The notes beneath the pieces are model-generated. The model ran no database searches, had not been told where the DNA came from, and was given only the letters and a program-made list of their open reading frames with translations. The translations under genes were made by a program, and so were the position numbers. Of a DNA stretch of 64,000 nucleotides, positions 44,861 to 55,570 are shown in pieces. Within the stretch, counting starts at the first letter, position 1. Each line of letters starts with the position of its first letter. This DNA comes from Craterostigma plantagineum (Eukaryota > Streptophyta > Magnoliopsida > Lamiales > Linderniaceae), in contig JAPQWV010001404.1 of NCBI GenBank assembly GCA_027422505.1, positions 1 through 64,000 of the forward strand, read 5' to 3'.

Positions 44861-46900
44861 TTTTTTTACACTTAAAGCCGTTACTATTACTTGTTCGTTA
44901 AAGCCTATCAATTTTAGAAGTATAAATTGGGAAAGTGGCTCTTCCTCCGAAAAGAAAATTTTTCACGAAAATATTTCAAGTTCTAGCGCACAATTTCATC
45001 GTGTGCTTCAAATGATTATACTAATCTTTCATTTAAAAAGACTAGACTTGAAATAATTTTCGAAATTCTTATTCTCATTCTAATGTTAAAATGTGCATTC
45101 TCTACGTAGGAAATACGACACCTGCTTATCGTTCCGAAAAGCATTGATTACGACTAGGTACCGAGAAGACCTTTACAAGTACACATTCTAGGAGCACATA
45201 TTCACATGTTAGAATTACTTATCCGTGTAAATTCAAGCAAAATGGATTCCTAAGTCGATATCAAGTCGCAAAGTCCTAGTCAAATATGGACTCCTAAGAC
45301 TACATCATCGACCAACTTAGGCTCACACTCTAATTTTACACAATTTACGCCTAATTCCTTTTTTGCTAATAAGGTAGGACCCACACAACAATGGGTAACA
45401 AAGTCCCGATAGTTTTGCAGAATTTCTTCATGTATGGAATTCGACGTAGTGGCTCCACATACATGATATAGGGATGAGGCATGAGCTACTACAACTAAGC
45501 CTCAACGAGGGAGTTCAAATTTTAATTCTTGAAGGGGAGAAAAACTCACAATGAGCGATTTAAGGGAACGAGATTCGTAATATTTGTCTAGCTTATTACG
45601 TAAATTTCTGGGGGAGAATTTTTTTTGGGAGATATAAAAAAAAGGGATATATATATATACGTAAACGGAGATATAAGTATAATACTACTATATTAATAAT
45701 ATACATACATATATATCTTTACTGTATAAAAAAGAAGAAAAAAATAAAAAGAAAAAAAGAAAAAAAATAAAAAAAATGAAAAAAGATAAGTGTTTCATAA
45801 ATCACGGGGAACCATGTACGCTATCACCGTTTCACTCGGAAATGGGAGATATTGAACTAAGTTGTATTCCGCCCCGTACCACGCTTTTATTGAACACTCG
45901 TGTCTAGTGTGTCCGCAGTCCCCAAAATTTCAAATTTTTAGGACACGTACACTTTTAATACATCTAGTCTTTGTGATTACGTTAGAACTTCCGTTGACAT
46001 TTCTTTTTAAAGACATGCTTCGAGGATCGGAAGGAAGTCCGACCGTTGCAACATCAAAGCAACAACGATTTCGGCCATCTTCTACGAGCTGTGCTCCTAG
46101 TTGATGTAAATGGGATGCCTATGTGCCCCCGGTACTCATTTCGACGGATTGCCTTTGGGGCTCCATCCAGTTATTACCCTCATAGACCTTTTTGTATGTC
46201 CTTATCTACCTCCAAATTAACATGCTGAAATCGTTAACACGATTCGCCATGAAGGGAGAAAGGGTTATGCTTACACAATCGGCCGGTCCACCCACCAATT
46301 TCCGCCGCACGTACCACTCTGAAGCCGAGCTCTCTCACAATGCCACATTCAAAGGTGGCTCGGTACAACTTAAAAAAATCAAAGAAAGAGACGACTTACC
46401 TTCTTCCGAAACTAGTGACGCTTCTTCTAGGCCGAACAAGACAACTTCCATTCAGAGAAGATTAATCTGGCGAAACGGGGAAGATGGCTAAACCCGGGCC
46501 CTCTCCTCGACTGAACGACACGTGATTCAAGCATCGTCAACGGGCGAAGTTGCCAACTGTGTCCACTCAAGGACCGAAGTTGCCAACCATGTCCACTGCA
46601 TTAATGATCGAAGTTGCCAACCGTGTTCACTTCTCCAAACCTCAAATCAGACTTCCCAATATCAACACAAGGTTGGACCCAATAGGGGGAGTTTCGTGTG
46701 CTTTCAAAGGGATAGGTAAATCACGAACTTCGTACATCTTACGGCATTTTTGAGAAGAACTCTGAAGGAAGATTCTAAGAAAAAGCTAATGCCTAGAAGA
46801 TCGGGTGAGCTTGAAGATTTTCTAAAGAGGAGATTTCGGGGACTCTTTCCGATAGCAAGACGAAGATAACCTGCACTATATTGGAAATTGTATACCAATG
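44861..46900 (+). other. CopE non-coding interior
   Basis: Stop-rich sequence with no domain I can identify. It includes a TA-rich and A-rich stretch (45640-45790) and a 3-copy tandem repeat at 46540-46632 (unit 35-38 bp, core GAAGTTGCCAACCGTGT). The small plus frames at 45862-46491 show no family resemblance. Confidence 0.55.
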
Positions 46901-46907
46901 GGGAGAT

Positions 46908-47257
46908 TGTTGGGACTATTTATTGCATTCAATTAATGTAGTTATCTTAGTCTAGCTTTGATATTAAGTAGCATTGGGCTTAATTGTAATTAGTAATATT
47001 ATAGAGCTACTTATGTAAATATACCAACATGGTTGGTATATATAGTGACTCTAAAGCTTGCTATGGAGGGATAATTCATTTGTAGTAAATTCATTATCTC
47101 GTAATTGAGCTTATTGGGGAATGAAGCTTGCTCTCTAAGTTAGAATTAGCTCCCTAAGTTTCCCTCGACAAATCCGAAAGGTTATTATCGATCTTAATCT
47201 TCGTTATACGAATTCGCTACGTGATTTGATCCCCGTTGAATAAATTTGGACCTAACA
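46908..47257 (+). repeat. CopE 3' LTR with preceding polypurine tract
   Basis: 350 bp, TGTTGGGACT to GGACCTAACA, preceded by AATGGGGAGATTG. It aligns with the 5' LTR but with many substitutions, so this is an old insertion. Confidence 0.85.
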
Positions 47258-47299
47258 CCACGCGGATAAGCGATTTGTGAAAATTAGACCCTAACTATC

Positions 47300-47403
47300 C
47301 TTTTTCTCTAACAAAATATTCATTTTCTGCTTCAGTAAATAGAAAAGCATATCCAGATTTTTTAATAAAGATAGAAGCACAATATTGAGCTGCATTTGGC
47401 ACT
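47300..47403 (-). CDS. possible upstream exon of the same host gene
   Basis: The minus strand reads AAQYCASIFIKKSGYAFLFT followed by EAENEYFVREKG and a stop. The sequence is protein-like and carries no transposon motif I know. If CopE is removed it lies about 240 bp upstream of the 42006-42172 exon. The phase would fit a join after the Lys codon, but no clean GT donor is there (GA instead). It could be a dead gene or coincidence. Confidence 0.25.
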
Positions 47404-48420
47404 TATACGACCTCGTGCGTGAGGCAGAAACGCGCGATCCCGCCGTCATCCGTGACCTCCATCGAGTAGTTCACGAACATCTCTATCCCGAGGCCCAAGA
47501 GTGGAATGAGCCTGTTGTTAAGACATCTGTAAAAGGTCGGCCAAAGAAAAGAGACTCGACGAAACGTGATCGAAGTGCTTGGGAGTACGCACTCCCAAGG
47601 GGGGACGCAGCGGAGGGCGCAGTAGTACCAGCCGTAGCAGCCAGGGTCGTAGCAGTCATGGCCGTACGTCATCTTCGTCTGCGAAGCGATCTCGTACTTC
47701 TACTACGGAGACAGGTACTTCTATCTTTCGCTCCTATATTCATACGAACATGGATGCACCTCTATATCTGGTAAAATGCTTTGTACAGGTGAATCCAACT
47801 TCTTCCACACCCGCTTGCAGTACCACGTAACATCAGTCATCCATCCGTATATAGTTAGTTATAAGGATGTGGTGGCTGACGGCAACTGCGGATTTCGCGC
47901 TATTGCTTCCCATATTTACAATGATGAGGACGAATGGGTCACCGTAAGGAATAACGTCGCGAACGAAATCGAGGCCCATTTGGATCTTTACTCGAATTGT
48001 ACTACGGTGATTCATTGGAAATGCAAGTGGATCGTATACGCTGGGAAGGGGGGCCTTGCTTGGCAAAACCACTGGATGTTGACATCGTGCAATCAGTGGG
48101 CTGTGGCGACAATTTGGAACGTTGTAGTTACCCTCTACGGGTACGGCAATGGATCGACCATCAACATGCATTCTATCACGATACTGCCACTGCGTGCCGT
48201 ACGGACTGCCAATGGACTGAGCCGAACTATCGTCATAGCGCACCTTGGAGACGAGTACCAGCATTATATTAGACTGAATTTATGTCCAGACTTTCCTATG
48301 CCCGTCTTGCATCCGTATTGGAATATGTATCGTGATCGTCGACTTGCTGAGTGGGAACTTAGATATCAGAATAGATTCGAACACTGGGTGCACCTCATGC
48401 GTCAGAATGGTCTATTGTAA
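47385..48420 (+). pseudogene. MULE transposase C-terminus with OTU-like protease domain
   Basis: The first part (47385-47590) reads VREAETRDPAVIRDLHRVVH and then GRPKKRDSTKRDRSAWEY, the region after the transposase core in plant Mutator-like proteins. A frame change follows through a Ser/Arg-rich linker (47600-47700). From about 47860 an OTU-type cysteine protease domain is evident: DGNCGFRAIASHIY has the Asp/Cys pair, and the His candidate is in GDEYQHYIRLNL. The C-terminus CPDFPMPVLHPYWNMYRDRR matches the family end. Around 47995-48060 the family-like text (MQVDRIRWEGGP) is in another frame, implying two compensating indels. The transposase core is missing. Confidence 0.8.
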
Positions 48421-48705
48421 TTCCGTTTGTATTAGTATGTTTTTGTTGTCGTTATTATTTTGTAATATTAATATTGTTTGTTGATATTATTGTTTTCTTT
48501 GTTATTATTATTTTGTTAGATTAATATTATTTGTTAATAATATTTTTTTATTTTGTTGTTATTATTCTGTAATATTAATATTATTTGTTAATATTTTTAT
48601 TATTTTGTTATTATTATTTTGTTAGATTAATATTATTTGTTAATATTATTATTTTGTATTATTAATGTTATTTTGTTATTATTATTATTCAATAAAAAAA
48701 ATGAC
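48421..48705. repeat. TTATTA-rich degenerate tandem repeat
   Basis: Several copies of a roughly 50-60-bp AT-only unit built from TTGTTATTATTATTTTG and TTAGATTAATATTATTTG. No coding content. Confidence 0.8.
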
Positions 48706-48985
48706 CCAAACCTAATTTCGGCCGGAACATGACCCGGCCGAAATTCGATTTCGGCAGACTATGGCAGACCGAAATCGTAGTTCGGTAGCCGCAGATCGGA
48801 CCGAAATCGACTTTCGGTGTGAACGATCCGACCGAAACACGATTTCGGTCGGATCTGCTGCGACCGACGACCGATTTCGGTCGGCCAAGTCATGACCGAA
48901 ATCTGATTTCGGTCGTGACTGACGCGACCGATATTACGTTTCGGTCGTGACTTGGCCGGCCGAAATTTCGCTTTGGCCGTGCCGT
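48706..48985. repeat. array of TTTCGG/CCGAAA hairpins
   Basis: About 280 bp of GC-rich DNA made of alternating CCGAAAT and ATTTCGG words that pair as adjacent inverted repeats. The best is a perfect 13-bp stem (48825-48837 with 48843-48855) around a 5-base loop. Others are at 48800-48818, 48894-48914 and 48925-48947. No gene. Confidence 0.88.
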
Positions 48986-49484
48986 TTTTTCGCCATATTT
49001 TCCGTCCGATCGACCGTTTCTCAGCCTAATTCGACCCGTTTTCGACAATCTATCTACGTACGAATGAATTTTACGACAATTTTCTTACCAATCTTGACAG
49101 CTCCCCCTTCCCTTTCCCTTCCCTTGTCGTCGATCCATTGCGATTTGCAAAATTCTCTGTTTTTGTTTGATTTGGATGTGTGGTTTGAAAAGTGTTGCGT
49201 AGTAAAGTAGTTTAAATAAAAATTCTTACTTCTTATTATATTTTACCTTTTTAAATTAATTTAAATACAAAGGGGCAAAACGTCTTTTTCCAGCCCTTTA
49301 GGGGGCGGTAACAAGTAAAATGGGCGGTAAATAGTAACTCCCCCTTTTAAAAACATTGATTGGCATCCCAATAGTTGAATCCGGAGTTGGAATTTTTTTT
49401 AATAAAAATGGCAAACATCAACCTATCTTCGCTAAAAGCGCAAGAGTTGGGTAATAAACCGAGGAAAAAGAAAAATCAGGAAAC

Positions 49485-51044
49485 ATGCCTGAGCCACGGA
49501 ATACTAAAGATGAAGATCTTCGCGGCGCAATCGCCAGAGCGTCTCACGGCCTCTGTACAAAGAACCAACAACATGTCGCTGAATTTTTCAGTGTCACTCG
49601 AATTTCCGATCCTATCGATCCACAGCGGTACGTCAAAGGCTCGTACTCTGACCTCGTAAGCGGTGTGCTCAAAGTCATCTCCATCGAACGTGGGAAGATC
49701 TCGTGTCTACAGCATGTGAAAGCTCCGATTCTGGTACTATTTTTTGTTCTGTCTATTATGTTTGATAAAATTCGATTATCAAGGTAGATTAGAAATCTCA
49801 ACTCAATGGTTTTGGTACACTGCTCTGGCTTTATTTCTAGGGTTCTTCACTGCTTGGTTGATTTGATTCTTCTCTTGATCAGTGGTTGACTGATTTCTTC
49901 TATATTTGGGTTTTGATTATCCGATTTTTGTTTCTTTTGAGCTATATCATCATGGAGATGGAGTCTGATAACTCTGTTCTCCATGAAATTAAATATGCTT
50001 ATGACTAGGTAGTTGTACCAAAATGCATATCATCGTACAGAAAAGAGACAATTTACTTGTTTATCATTTTATTTCACCTGCGCTTTCGGCTGTCTATTTT
50101 ATTGTATATGATGAATGTTCAACAAAGGATTCAAGTTCATTCCCCCTCAGTAGCTTAATTCTTATACGCTGTCTCTATTGATCATCTCTTCTAAAAGCTC
50201 AAGTTAATAAAGTACATTATTTCCATGTCTTCCCAACTTGATTGTAAATTTCACTATTTGTGAGTTTAGAATGGCTATGGTGGAATGCATGGAGGTGCTG
50301 TGGGGTCTGTAGCTGCAAGAGTTGCAACTGCTTGTGCTCGGACAGTCGTCGCCAAAGGCAAAGATCTTTTTCTTGGCGAACTCAGCATCTCATATATTTC
50401 GGCTGCTCCACATAATGTAAGATTTCTTAGCTTTGTACCTGCCAACGGTCTGATTCAATTCTTTTTATTATGATGGTTAGCAATTGCAATACAATGACTA
50501 ACATGTTTGGAAATTGTATGAATAACATTTGGAGGCGAAATAGGCTCTTTTCGACCACTGTATTAGAATATTTTTTTCTGACCCTGTAAATGCATGCATA
50601 AAACAATGGTCTGATTCAATTCTTTTTTATTATGATGGTTAGCGATTACAATACAATGACTAACATGTTTGGAAATTGTATGAATAACATTTGGAGGCGA
50701 AATAGGCTCTTTTCGACCACTGTATTAGAATATTTTTTTCTGACCCTGTAAATGCTTGCATAAAACAATGTACCCACTTCTGTTTCTGTTTTTGTTTTCA
50801 AATTGATGAAACCATTTATAAACAAGTATAGATTAGTTATCTTGTTATTTCCTGTTCTTTTTTTTTTACCCTAGAAGGATTCGGGGCTATGATTTTGCAG
50901 GCAGAACTAATCGTCGATGGATCCGTGGTAAAGAGCGGGAGGAACATCACATTTGTTACGGTTGATTTCCGACTTAAGGAATCGAATCGATTGGCGTTCA
51001 TGACTCGAGCCACGTTCTTCAATAAGCCATACTCTAGCTTGTGA
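49485..51044 (+). CDS. hotdog-fold acyl-CoA thioesterase-like protein (ACOT13/PaaI-type), 3 exons
   Basis: Exons 49485-49733, 50270-50416 and 50901-51044 join in phase 0 to give 179 residues. Donors are CTG|GTACTA and AAT|GTAAGA, and acceptors TTTAG|A and TTGCAG|G. The N-terminal third (MPEPRNTKDEDLRGAIARAS) is family-variable. IERGKISCLQHVKAPIL leads to YGGMHGGAVGSVA (residues 86-98), the HGG signature of the PaaI/ACOT13 hotdog family, then GELSISYISAAPHN, GSVVKSGRNITFVTVDFRL and a C-terminal ATFFNKPYSSL. Such enzymes hydrolyse acyl-CoA thioesters. The substrate and compartment cannot be read here, and no clear transit peptide or PTS1 tripeptide is seen. It is the only intact multi-exon gene in the window. 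The start is the first in-frame Met. Confidence 0.85.
50447..50770 (+). repeat. 161-bp tandem duplication in thioesterase intron 2
   Basis: Two copies beginning GGTCTGATTCAATTC at 50447 and 50608, nearly identical through TAAAACAATG. It lies wholly within the intron (50417-50900), so the coding frame is untouched. Confidence 0.92.
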
Positions 51045-53433
51045 AGTCTCAAAGTAGTTGAATTATTGAATACCATACTTCTTTCCTCTGATAACTAGTT
51101 AAGCTAGTACGGAGCAATTTGTCTATTATGTGTGCATTCATGGACAAAATAACCTTATTACAGTGGTTTATGTAATGATTGATATTCCATCTATTATCAT
51201 GATTACTACATATGAATTAATAATTAAACTATTACAAGAAAAAGAATGGTCCCAGGCGGATACATAGTGAACTTTCAGATCTCAGTTAGCAGCTATGTTT
51301 CTGTGATAAACTAAACAATGTTGATTCCTGATAGTTCAACTTCGGGTAAAGCTCAGTATAATACATGGACGATATCCATATTGTTAGATAATTTTGAGTG
51401 ACAGAGGTACAATTGAGAATGGTACAGTTAGTAGTTAGTACTGTCAAACGGGCCTGCGCGCCGCGGGCTTTGACGGCCCGCCTGGCAGGCCACCGGCAGG
51501 CCCGCCAAATTTCATATATTTTTTATTAAAAATTAATATATAAATAACATAGGTCTTTTTTATATATTTTTAAGATCTAATTTTTAATTTAATCATGTTT
51601 AAGAACATAAATAAATTTTTAGTAAAGAATTTAAATTTGATTAGGACTATTCAACATAGTTTGTTCTAATGTCTTTTTTTCTTTTCAATTTTTTCCTTGT
51701 AATCTTTTGTATTTGTCTTAAAGCCATGTCTCTTCATGTCAGTCGCATTCATACTGTTTCTACGTCTATAAATAGGTTCCCGCACAACATAGGAAAGATC
51801 GATCGAATCAAGTCGCATTCATAAGCATGCTAGAATTGCATCATAAGTTCATAGTGCAAGAAAGCTCTCGGGTTTCGAGTAGTTCGCCGGATACCTACGT
51901 TAAGTCGTAGTGCTGCGATTCCGATCGTTGTAACGCGAGTGAGCACGCAAGACAGCGGCAGTGGCTTCGGCTCGGCTGGAACGCTGCGGCGCTGATCTCT
52001 CCTAGCGAGGCTTCGACACGGAGGGCTGAGGCAACGAAGGAGACGCGGCAGGTTTCTGCCGCGAGATGAACACGCGTGCGTTGCGCGCGGCGTGTCGTCG
52101 CCAGCGGCGCGGCTGTTCCGGCTCGGCCCGGGACTTCCCGCCAACGGCCTTCTCCGTCATGGCTCTCCGACGTGTTTAAACGGCTGAGCGATTTGAGTCG
52201 CGGCAGGTGCGTTAGGGCTTCACGTTCAATGCCTTAACGGGCCTTTTAATGGGCTTGGCCTGTTTGAGGCCCAATTTTTGTTTCTTTTTAAAATAACGTA
52301 ATTGTCAACGTGCTCGTTACGAATGTGATTTAAGGCGCACTTGCGGGTTTAGGAATTTGGTTTCCGCATCATTTGTCAAGGGTCACGTCCCCCGGGTTGT
52401 ATTTGTTCATACGGGTTGTTCGGGACTTATGATTCCCCCGTGTTGTAATTTACCATTTTATTAGATTAGCTTAAATACGGACATGAGGGCCCATTTGATG
52501 GTAGATAACCCCCGGCGGTGACAAGGTGGTGGACGTTCGGTGACTTTTTGAGGCCGTTCGAGTGACCAAGGACGTTTGGCGACTTCAAGACCCGTGCGAC
52601 AACCGAGTTTTTTTTGAATACGCATGTAATAGGGATAGACTAGAATTAACCCGCTTCCGTTGTCTGGTAGTTTATTTTCCTAGGGTTAGTTTATTACCTA
52701 CGTGCATGTTGGTTTTTGAAGTGATATGCATGTTCAATGTGCTCTTATGTGAGAATGTTTATTCTCCCGTTTGATAAATACTAAGTGGGTAAAGGAGTTG
52801 GATTCATGTCTTCTATTATCCTCGAGATGTCTAGCGTTGGGGAGTTTTGGGATTTGTTCCGAGTAAGTTGGCGTCGTATATCCCGCCCCAATGTTAGCGT
52901 CTCGGGTGCGTCTTGGACGCCGCTCGTCATACCAGTCCTCCTCCCACGAAGCGTATTGGCAGCAAGGGGCGGTACATTCTGCGCGATTTGAGCATAAGTT
53001 GATAGGTCACACTTAGGCAGTTATACCTATAAGCAGGGTTAGCCGTGAGGGTCAATGACTGAGACAAAGATAGTTGAAGCTCTTATTGAATAAGTTCATG
53101 TTTGACGTGACTTCGATAGGATTAGATGAGTCAAATATTGCATTAAAGGCTGAGGCGAATCTAGTTGAGTCGGGGGCATCAACTCCACTATGAAACTTTC
53201 AACGAGGTTTCCGAAACTCTTCTCGGGAGGATAGTGTCTTCGAGAAAAATACTGAGAGTCAAGCGAAACAAAAAGTCCTTGTTTGCGCTTGATGAATGAT
53301 AAGATAAACCTAATTAGATCTTTATTTTCTGCAACTTTCCTTCTATTTACTGCGATGACGAACATTATTACTATGCTGCTTGCAAGAAATTGTTTGGTTG
53401 GACTAGCTCCGTAACCTGACGATAGTCCTAGGT
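51045..53433. other. intergenic and unclassified repeat
   Basis: 51045-51430 is ordinary 3' flank of the thioesterase gene. 51440-51515 is a GC-rich GGGCC/GGCCCGCC-dense stretch like the terminus of some hAT-type elements, but I found no partner end. 51830-52300 is GC-rich without a credible ORF. 52300-53433 probably includes the leader of CopF and whatever is left of its 5' LTR, but I could not find an LTR start or a primer site. Confidence 0.45.
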
Positions 53434-54180
53434 ATGGAGTCGTTAACTCATGTCCTTGATTCCCCCGTACCGCAAGTCCTAGGGGCTAATGCGAGTGACG
53501 AAGACCGAGCGGCGTATGCCAAGTGGCAGATTGACGAGCCAAAGGTCAATGGCTATATACTTCTTTCCACGAGCAATGAGTTGAAGCGCACTCACTCGGA
53601 AATGGAAGTGGGCGCCATTTGCTTCATTTGAAGGAGCTTTTTTGGCGAACATTCAAGTAGTGCTCGCTATTCCCTTATGGAGCAACTACTTCATTGCAAA
53701 ATGGCTGAGGGTAGTGACGTCGGAGAGCATGTGCTCAAGATGATCGATTGGATCGCAAGGCTTGAGGCACTGGACTTTATCATGGATAATGAGCTCCAGA
53801 ACGATATGTACTTCAGTAGCTCCCACTTTCCTTCAATTTATTCATTGTGAACTTTAATCTGAACAAGACGAGATGACGTTGACTGGTTGATGAACCACTT
53901 GTCGGCGGCGCAAACTCAGATGAATAAGGTGAAAGGGAAGGAAGTTGTTCTTGTAGCGAATGCTAAGACTAGACGATCGAGTAGAAAAAAATTCGGACAA
54001 GCCCAATAAGCCCAAAAGACGAATTTCGAAAGGCAAGACCAAGAATAACGTGTTCAAAGGCGCCAAGCCGACGGACAAATGCCTTCACTGCAATGAGCTT
54101 GGCCATTGGAAGTCCGATTGCCCAACGCTAGCCGCCTCAGGTAAAGAACTTTACGTTTTAGAAACTAATTGTTCTATGAC
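53434..54180 (+). pseudogene. CopF gag
   Basis: Begins MESLTHVLDSPVPQVLGANA and goes on with DRAAYAKWQ. It is broken at 53631, with later pieces in other frames (WLMNHLSAAQTQMNKVKGKE near 53880-53940). The zinc knuckle CLHCNELGHWKSDC is at about 54080-54120. The architecture is that of small copia Gags (UBN2-type core plus C-C-H-C). At least three frame changes. Confidence 0.82.
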
Positions 54181-55570
54181 AGTATATTCCATTTCGTGGA
54201 TCTTAGACTCGGGAGCTAGTGCTCACATCTGTGTTTCGAACAATGGTCTGGAACGAAGTAGGAAGCTGGCGACCGAGAGATCATGATCAACGTAGGAAGC
54301 GGACGTAGTGTACCGGCGACCCACATTGGACCAAGAACTCTCGTTTTACCTACTAGACATAGTTCCGATTGTTTAGTTTTGCCCAAGGGGCTTAAGAATA
54401 TTGTTTCTATTCCGTTTGAGCGGAAACGGTTACGAGTTCCGTTTTAGTAATAATATATGCAGTATTTATTTTGGAAATAATAGCGTCGGAAGTGCAAGTT
54501 TACTGAACGGATTATATTAACTAGATGTCGAAGAGAAAACAAACACTATCACCAACAAACAAAAATTGGAGTCGAACTCGAGACTGCTGTGGCATCTTCG
54601 ACTCGTTCACGCTGGAGAACAGAAGATTCTCGAGTTGGAGAAAACCGGCATTATAGAGCCGCTTGGCTCTGATCCCTATCCGACTTGGGAATCTTGTATT
54701 CTTGGAAAGATGACCAAGTCGCCCTTCACAGGGACTTCTGCGAGAGCCGCAGAACTTCTCGGTTTGATCCACACGGATGTTTGCAGACCGTTCGGGGTAG
54801 CGGCTCGCGGTAACTTCCATTATTTCGTTACCTTCACTATTGATCACTCTCGCTTCGGCAAGGTGTATCTCATGAAGCACAAGTCTGATACTTTTGAATG
54901 GTTCAAAGAGTACAAGGCTTTGGTGGAAAATCAGACTGGAAAGAGCATCAAAGCTATTCGATCAGATAGAGGCGGCGCGTACATGAGCCATCGAGTTTGA
55001 CGAGTTCTTCAAAGAGAATGGGATCATTTCATAGATGACACCGCCCGGAACACCGCAGCTGAAATTTGTGTCCGATGCAGAAATCGAACTCTGTTGGATA
55101 AGGTTCGATCTATGCTGAGCTATACAGACCTGCCCATATCGTTGTGGGGTCATGCCCTGTTGACATCGGCACACATTCTGAATAGATGTCCTACAAAGTC
55201 TGTCGATCATATTCCATATCAGATATGGACAGGGCGAAGACCGAGCTTGAATCACATTAGAGTTTGGGATTGCCCCGCATTCGTAAAAGAAAAGCTCAAG
55301 ACAGATAAAGTGGAATCGGAGTTTGTGAAAGGACGTTTTGTCGGGTATCCTGAGGTTTCCATGGGATACCAATTTTACTTCCACGACGATCAGAGAATCG
55401 TTGTAGCCCTTCATGCCCACTTTCTTCAAGAAGAGTTCGTTCGAGAAGGTGGAGCAGGTCGTGAAGTAACTCTTGGAGAGTCGTCAGAAGCGCTTTCACA
55501 GACTCCGATTCAGATGACACTGCAGAGCAGTCCGAGACGCAACCTGAGTTGCGCAGGTCGGTAGAGTATC
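54181..55570 (+). pseudogene. CopF protease and integrase
   Basis: Protease: WILDSGASAHIC at about 54200. Pre-integrase: RLLWHLRLVHAGEQKI at about 54580. Integrase: LIHTDVCRPFGVAARG (first Asp) and IRSDRGGAY (second Asp), then a frame break near 55000. Where the catalytic Glu is expected, before RNRTLLDKVRSML, the readable frame has Arg. The C-terminal part DLPISLWGHALLTSAHILNR through GRFVGYPEVSMGYQFY follows the copia pattern. Confidence 0.87.

Larger units (their letters stand above)
42316..47257 (+). mobile_element. CopE: non-autonomous copia-type element with coiled-coil gag
   Basis: LTRs of about 333 and 350 bp, TG...CA, with duplication CCACG at 42311-42315 and 47258-47262. A degenerate iMet primer site (about 42649-42662) follows the 5' LTR, and a polypurine tract precedes the 3' LTR. 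The 4.3-kb interior has a Gag coiled-coil segment but no recognisable PR, IN, RT or RH. Several G-rich tracts (about 45532, 45610, 46898) recall the multi-PPT pattern of CopA. Confidence 0.85.

Noticed and set aside
46046..46491. Plus-strand frames in the CopE interior
   Set aside because: No family resemblance, and they contain or adjoin a simple tandem repeat. Likely chance open frames.
49375..49659. 94-codon ORF starting MANINLSSLKAQELG
   Set aside because: It overlaps thioesterase exon 1 in another frame. The frame from 49485 joins the hotdog exons in phase 0 and carries the family motifs, so this is 5' leader.
51440..51515. GC-rich GGGCC-dense block as a hAT transposon end
   Set aside because: I found no inverted partner, no 8-bp duplication and no transposase, so I list it only as unclassified.
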